NCBI RefSeq assembly: GCF_008932435.1
Contig: NZ_WBWE01000011.1
Coordinates: 62,001 to 126,000 of the forward strand
DNA: 64,000 nucleotides
Source of the DNA: Brucella pseudintermedia
GTDB lineage: Bacteria > Pseudomonadota > Alphaproteobacteria > Rhizobiales > Rhizobiaceae
Direction of reading: 5' to 3'
The translations under genes were made by a program, and so were the position numbers. Under the pieces are notes generated by a model. The model worked only from the letters and a program-made list of their open reading frames with translations. It ran no database searches and was not told the origin of the DNA. The number at the start of each line of letters is the position of its first letter. The first letter of the stretch is position 1. Positions 60,388 through 64,000 of the stretch are shown here, piece by piece.

Positions 60388-61275
60388 ATGATCCTGGAGG
60401 AAACATTCACTCTCGCCAACGGCGTGAAGATTCCGAAACTTGGTCTTGGCACCTGGAGAATACCGGATGCCGACGCTGAACGGGCCGTGCAAGAAGCGAT
60501 CGCGATCGGCTACCGCCACATCGACACCGCGCAGGCTTATGAGAACGAGCGCGGCGTGGGCAATGGTCTCCGCGCAAGCGCCGTTCCCCGCAGTGAGATT
60601 TTCGTGACCACAAAGCTCGCGGCCGAATGCAAGACCTATGGAGAGGCCAGGCAACTGATCGACCGATCGCTCCAGACTCTCGGCCTGGATCACATCGATC
60701 TGATGCTGATCCACAGCCCGCAGCCATGGGCGGAATTCAGAGAGGGCGAGCACTTCTTCGAGGGCAATCTCGAAGCTTGGCTTGCACTCGAACAGGCTTA
60801 CGTCGCATGCAAGCTTCGAGCGATCGGTGTGTCCAATTTCGAGCGCGTGGACCTAGACAACCTCATCGACAACGGCAGCGTCAAGCCGATGGTCAATCAG
60901 GTTCTCGTCCATGTGGGGAACACGCCGTTCGACCTGATCGATTACAGCCGGTCGAAAGGTATCCTGGTCGAGGCTTATTCGCCCGTGGCCCATGGCGCGC
61001 TGCTGACCAACGAGACCGTCGGCGCAATCGCCGAGAAGTATGGCGTCAGCATCGCGCGGCTCTGCATCCGGTATTGCCTTGAACTCGGCCTGCTCCCGCT
61101 GCCGAAGACCGCCAATGCCGCGCATATGAAGAGCAACGTTGCCTTGGACTTCTCGATCTCTGACGCTGACATCGAGACCCTCAAGCAAGTGGATGAAACG
61201 GATTACGGGGCCGCAAGCGCTTTCCCGGTCCTCGGGAAGAAGCGGCGCACCGACAATGCTGGAAAGGAGAACTGA
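60388..61275 (+). CDS. Aldo/keto reductase
   Basis: 295 residues. Complete AKR tetrad: Asp46 and Tyr51 (HIDTAQAYENE), Lys76 (FVTTKLA), His109 (LMLIHSPQPW). NADPH-dependent reduction of aldehydes or ketones; similar to 2,5-diketo-gluconate-reductase-type AKR5 proteins. Forms an operon with the SDR gene 3 bp downstream. Confidence 0.94.
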   Translation: MILEETFTLANGVKIPKLGLGTWRIPDADAERAVQEAIAIGYRHIDTAQAYENERGVGNGLRASAVPRSEIFVTTKLAAECKTYGEARQLIDRSLQTLGLDHIDLMLIHSPQPWAEFREGEHFFEGNLEAWLALEQAYVACKLRAIGVSNFERVDLDNLIDNGSVKPMVNQVLVHVGNTPFDLIDYSRSKGILVEAYSPVAHGALLTNETVGAIAEKYGVSIARLCIRYCLELGLLPLPKTANAAHMKSNVALDFSISDADIETLKQVDETDYGAASAFPVLGKKRRTDNAGKEN

Positions 61276-61278
61276 TTC

Positions 61279-62046
61279 ATGAACCCGACTTACGATTTCA
61301 AAGGCCAGGTCGCGCTCGTTACCGGGGCGGCAAAGGGCATGGGTCTCGCAACAGCCAGGGCTTTCGCCCACAATGGAGCGTCCGTCGTGCTGGCCGATCT
61401 GGACGGCGATCTTGCCGAGCAGGAAGCCCACCGCATCGTCAGCGAGGGCGGGAGCGCGATCGCCGTCGCTTGCGACGTTGCCGATGAGGCGCAGGTGGCG
61501 GCGGCGGTCGATCTGGCGGTGAGCCAATTCGGGCGTCTCGATATGGCGTTCAACAATGCGGGCATCCAAGTCCCGCCGTCCGACGCCGCGGACGAGCCCC
61601 TCAGCAGCTTCGAGCGCGTCACGGCCGTCAATCAGCGCGGCGTTTGGGCGTGCATGAAGCACGAACTGCGGATCATGCGAGAGCAAGGTTCTGGCGCGAT
61701 CGTAAACTGCTCGTCCTTGGGTGGGCTAGTCGGGCTGCCAGGACGCGCCGCCTATCACGGCACCAAGCACGCCGTCATCGGAATGACTAAGAGCGCCGGG
61801 GTTGAATATGCCCCCCGCGGCATCCGCATCAATGCAGTCTGCCCTGGGGTGATCGACACGCCCATGGTGCAGGACATGCTCCAAGGCCAATCGGATGCAA
61901 TGGCCGAGATCATGAAGGAGCAGCCAATCGGCCGTCTGGGGCGGGCGGAAGAAGTTGCCGCGGCGGTCCTATGGCTATGCAGTCCGGCAGCAAGCTTCGT
62001 AGTCGGGGTCGCCCTGCCAGTGGACGGTGGCTTCACCACGCACTGA
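61279..62046 (+). CDS. Short-chain dehydrogenase/reductase
   Basis: 255 residues from the ATG at 61279 with GGAG upstream. SDR motifs: TGAAKGMG, NNAG, NCSSLGG and YHGTKHAV; the acidic residue after strand 2 (ADLDGD) favours NAD(H). Pairs with the AKR gene. The 3' end overlaps the readthrough end of the minus-strand gene at 61975. Confidence 0.94.
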   Translation: MNPTYDFKGQVALVTGAAKGMGLATARAFAHNGASVVLADLDGDLAEQEAHRIVSEGGSAIAVACDVADEAQVAAAVDLAVSQFGRLDMAFNNAGIQVPPSDAADEPLSSFERVTAVNQRGVWACMKHELRIMREQGSGAIVNCSSLGGLVGLPGRAAYHGTKHAVIGMTKSAGVEYAPRGIRINAVCPGVIDTPMVQDMLQGQSDAMAEIMKEQPIGRLGRAEEVAAAVLWLCSPAASFVVGVALPVDGGFTTH

Positions 62047-62859
62047 TGGTCCTCGATCGGCCTGATACCAACGGCTGAACAACATCTGAGCAGTTTGAGG
62101 CTGCCGCACGCGGTCCTCAAACATTCGGCCTCCCATGACGATACGCTGGACCGTGACGGGCCGCGTCTCGGTCGCCTGCGCCAAGCGCTCGATCAGCGCC
62201 AGTTCGGCATCCGAGCACGCGCCGCGCACCTCGATTTCGAGCCGCTCGGCGGCGTCGGCGTGATGGCTCGCGGCGATGTGGACATTGCCGCCCGTTTCGA
62301 CCGGGCGCAGCCGCGACCGGAGAAACAGGATGCCGGAGCCGAGATTGCCGCAGTAAAGCAACTCGTCCACGTCCGGCGCGCTCGGGCCGATGCCGGCCTT
62401 GCGGCCGCCGATCCGGCGGAAGGCTTCGCCGAAGGTCGACGGATCGCGGGTGATCCGCGCAGTCCGCTCGGGATGGAACTGCCAACGCGGGCGCCAGGGA
62501 TCGAGCTTTCCAACCGCGATCTGGTGGAGGAAATCGGCGAAGCTCGCCGGGTCGGCCGGATAAGGGCAGGTCCGCCAGATCTCGCGGACACGGGCGCGCA
62601 GCCTGTCGGGCAGCGCGAAGAGCCGGGCCCGACCCTTCCGCCACCACGCGGCCCGCTGGCCGCGACGTTCGCGTTCGGCCTCGTTCCACCAGACGGCGCG
62701 GCGGGCCATTTCCTCGTCGACGTCGTGCTGGCCGGCGGCGATCTCGTCGGCGAAGAGCGGCAACGCCTCGCGTTCGAGGCGCTGCTTGCGGAGAAACGCC
62801 GCACGCTTGCGCGACGTGTCACCATAGGGTTCGGGTCTATGCCAACGGCGGAAGCGCAT
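61975..62859 (-). CDS. Conserved ICE protein with a C-terminus altered by cargo insertion
   Basis: 294 residues from the ATG at 62859. Conserved body: FLRKQRLEREALPLFADEIA, ARRAVWWNEAERERRGQRAA, ADPASFADFLHQIAVGKLDP, CGNLGSGILFLRSRLRPVET, MGGRMFEDRVRQPQTAQMLF. The last ~33 residues are read from the antisense of the SDR gene and do not look native, so the real stop was probably lost at a junction between about 62047 and 62085. Function unknown; overlaps the DUF2958 stop. Confidence 0.75.
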   Translation of the reverse strand: MRFRRWHRPEPYGDTSRKRAAFLRKQRLEREALPLFADEIAAGQHDVDEEMARRAVWWNEAERERRGQRAAWWRKGRARLFALPDRLRARVREIWRTCPYPADPASFADFLHQIAVGKLDPWRPRWQFHPERTARITRDPSTFGEAFRRIGGRKAGIGPSAPDVDELLYCGNLGSGILFLRSRLRPVETGGNVHIAASHHADAAERLEIEVRGACSDAELALIERLAQATETRPVTVQRIVMGGRMFEDRVRQPQTAQMLFSRWYQADRGPSVRGEATVHWQGDPDYEACCRTA

Positions 62860-63230
62860 CAGATGCCCTCCCGCCGCGCACGCGCCGCGGCATAGATGAT
62901 CCGTTCGGCGCGGCGAATGCTGCCGGTTTCCCGGGCAGCCTCGGCCCAGACCGAAATCGGAAGGTCGCCGGAAAAGAGAATGTCGCGCTCGATGCCGAGT
63001 CCGAAAGGCAGGCGCACCGAGGCGATCTCCTCGAGCGAGAAATAGCCAAGTTCCGGCTCGCCGAGATCGGCCAGGCCAAAGAGGATGTCGCCGTCGGCAT
63101 CGAGTTCGGTCGCCAGCCAGACGCCGGCGCCGAGCGGGTTGAAGAATTTGACGACCGGCACATGATCGGTATCGCGCTGGCGGCCATTGGCGAGTAGCTG
63201 CGCACGCAGCTCGTCCGTCAGGAGGATCAT
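62859..63230 (-). CDS. DUF2958 protein
   Basis: 123 residues from the ATG at 63230, overlapping the ArdC-like stop. ILLTDELRAQLLANGRQRDT, VPVVKFFNPLGAGVWLATEL, DADGDILFGLADLGEPELGY, FSLEEIASVRLPFGLGIERD are the family hallmarks. Common next to ardC in ICEs; biochemical role unknown. Confidence 0.92.
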   Translation of the reverse strand: MILLTDELRAQLLANGRQRDTDHVPVVKFFNPLGAGVWLATELDADGDILFGLADLGEPELGYFSLEEIASVRLPFGLGIERDILFSGDLPISVWAEAARETGSIRRAERIIYAAARARREGI

Positions 63231-64000
63231 GCGGCCCTCCTGTCGATAGCGGTCTCGGGCGTGGCAGGCCGCTGCTCGTCTTCCGGCAGGAAGGACAGCA
63301 GCCAGTCGGCCGCTTTGCTCGCCTGCGAAGCCGCCCGCACAATGGCGCGGGAATCCTCGCGCATGACCTCCAGCCAACTGCCGATGTAATCGGCGTGGCG
63401 CACCGTCGGCACGATGCCGAGAGCGGCGCAGCTAAAGGCCGAAATCTGCTCGGCGATCAGCTCTTCGAAGGCGTATTTCTTTGAGCCGAACGAGCCGGTC
63501 AGGTCACGGTTCAGCCGGCTGTGATGGCCGCTGGCGTGACCGAGTTCATGCAGCGCCGTCCGGTGCCAGTTGATCGGCTCGAAATACGCCTGGGGCGGCG
63601 GGACCATCACATAGTCCTGGGATGGGACGTAGAAGGCCCGGTTGCCGCCGATGCGGAAATCGACGCCGGTCTCCTTGATGAGCGCCTCGACCCTCGGCTT
63701 TGTCAGGCCGGGCGGTGGCGGCGGCGCGACGGTGGCGATGTCGTCGGGCAGCCCGTCGCATTGCGCCACATTGAAGACTGTGAAGCGCTTCAGGAAAGGG
63801 ATGGTATGTGCTTCCTCGCCGGTCTCGCGGGCGCGGCGCTTTTCGTCTTCCGGCGTGAATCGGTCGGCATAGATGACCGTGGTGCCACGCTCGCCCTTGC
63901 GGACATGGCCGCCGAGCGAAAGCGCCTGCCGGAATGTGAGCCAGCCCTGGCAGGGAAAGCCGTGCTCGATGACAGCGCCCCAGAGGATGAGCACGTTGAT
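63227..64000 (-). CDS. ardC: ArdC-like antirestriction protein with zincin domain, N-terminus beyond the window
   Basis: At least 257 residues; the start lies past the right edge. The ArdC N-terminal ssDNA-binding domain is partly present (WLTFRQALSLGGHVRKGERG, TTVIYADRF, KRFTVFNVAQCDGLP). The metallopeptidase part has the zinc motif ALHELGHASGH and the distal Glu region AFEELIAEQISAF. ArdC proteins protect incoming ssDNA from restriction in the recipient, fitting the leading-region context. First in a coupled operon with the DUF2958 gene. Confidence 0.92.
   Translation of the reverse strand: MNVLILWGAVIEHGFPCQGWLTFRQALSLGGHVRKGERGTTVIYADRFTPEDEKRRARETGEEAHTIPFLKRFTVFNVAQCDGLPDDIATVAPPPPPGLTKPRVEALIKETGVDFRIGGNRAFYVPSQDYVMVPPPQAYFEPINWHRTALHELGHASGHHSRLNRDLTGSFGSKKYAFEELIAEQISAFSCAALGIVPTVRHADYIGSWLEVMREDSRAIVRAASQASKAADWLLSFLPEDEQRPATPETAIDRRAA

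Noticed and set aside
1-64000. CRISPR array, tRNA, rRNA, insertion-sequence transposase, integrase
   Set aside because: None seen by eye on either strand; no regular repeat-spacer arrays, no cloverleaf-like genes and no DDE or tyrosine-recombinase motifs. ICE ends therefore lie outside or were not recognised.

Overview
The window looks like chromosomal or accessory DNA from a high-GC alphaproteobacterium, probably Hyphomicrobiales (Rhizobiales). The evidence is an IalB-family periplasmic protein, a trbBCDEJKLFGI conjugation cluster with TrbK-alt and a DUF2274 protein next to a LysR gene, a RlxS-type relaxase with a DUF3363-like C-terminus, and DUF736, DUF2840, DUF2493, DUF2285 and DUF2958 proteins. 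This gene set is typical of alphaproteobacterial integrative and conjugative elements (ICEs). No integrase, att site or tRNA was found, so neither end of the element is resolved here.

Left part (1-12966): a broken-off exported protein and a lipoprotein on the minus strand; a translationally coupled operon of a periplasmic molybdopterin-fold protein, a membrane histidine kinase and a REC/LuxR-type response regulator; a second lipoprotein; an AraC regulator beside a large type V autotransporter; an IalB-family protein; and an EIIA(Ntr)-like protein.

Conjugation core (12967-41085, almost all minus strand): LysR, DUF2274, trbI-G-F-L-K-J-E-D-C-B, then a 5.5-kb cargo block (VOC protein, EF-hand protein, EamA exporter, phosphotransferase, a decayed HigBA pair and several gene remnants), then CopG, TraG, relaxase, lytic transglycosylase, DUF736, TraF peptidase, DUF2840, RHH protein, DNA methyltransferase, ParA, RepA, an AlpA/RdfS-like HTH protein, and a control module. 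That module is a DUF6499/DUF2285 activator split by a +1 frame change, a small DUF2285 protein and an XRE repressor. It matches in gene content the FseA, QseM and QseC circuit of Mesorhizobium ICEs. Next comes ssb.

Right part (41085-64000): a putative leading region transcribed toward the relaxase/oriT side. It holds ssb, a DUF2493 protein, a Toprim protein, a methyltransferase/strawberry-notch helicase fusion, several small conserved ICE proteins, a ParB-like protein, a DUF2958 protein and an ArdC-like antirestriction protein. Three cargo cassettes interrupt it: membrane protein-GT51-methyltransferase; LysR-MFS-SDR; LysR-aldo/keto reductase-SDR.

The most interesting signal is non-coding. 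A nested inverted repeat of about 270 bp (45060-45333) precedes the DUF2493 gene, and structured leaders that resemble one another precede ssb, the ParB-like gene and two small leading-region genes. Their positions and orientation suggest a family of hairpin elements for early expression after transfer, analogous to single-strand promoters (Frpo/ssi) of other conjugative elements. Other notable signals are a probable programmed frameshift in the activator gene, iteron-like repeats inside repA, and a decayed inverted copy of ssb with its leader.
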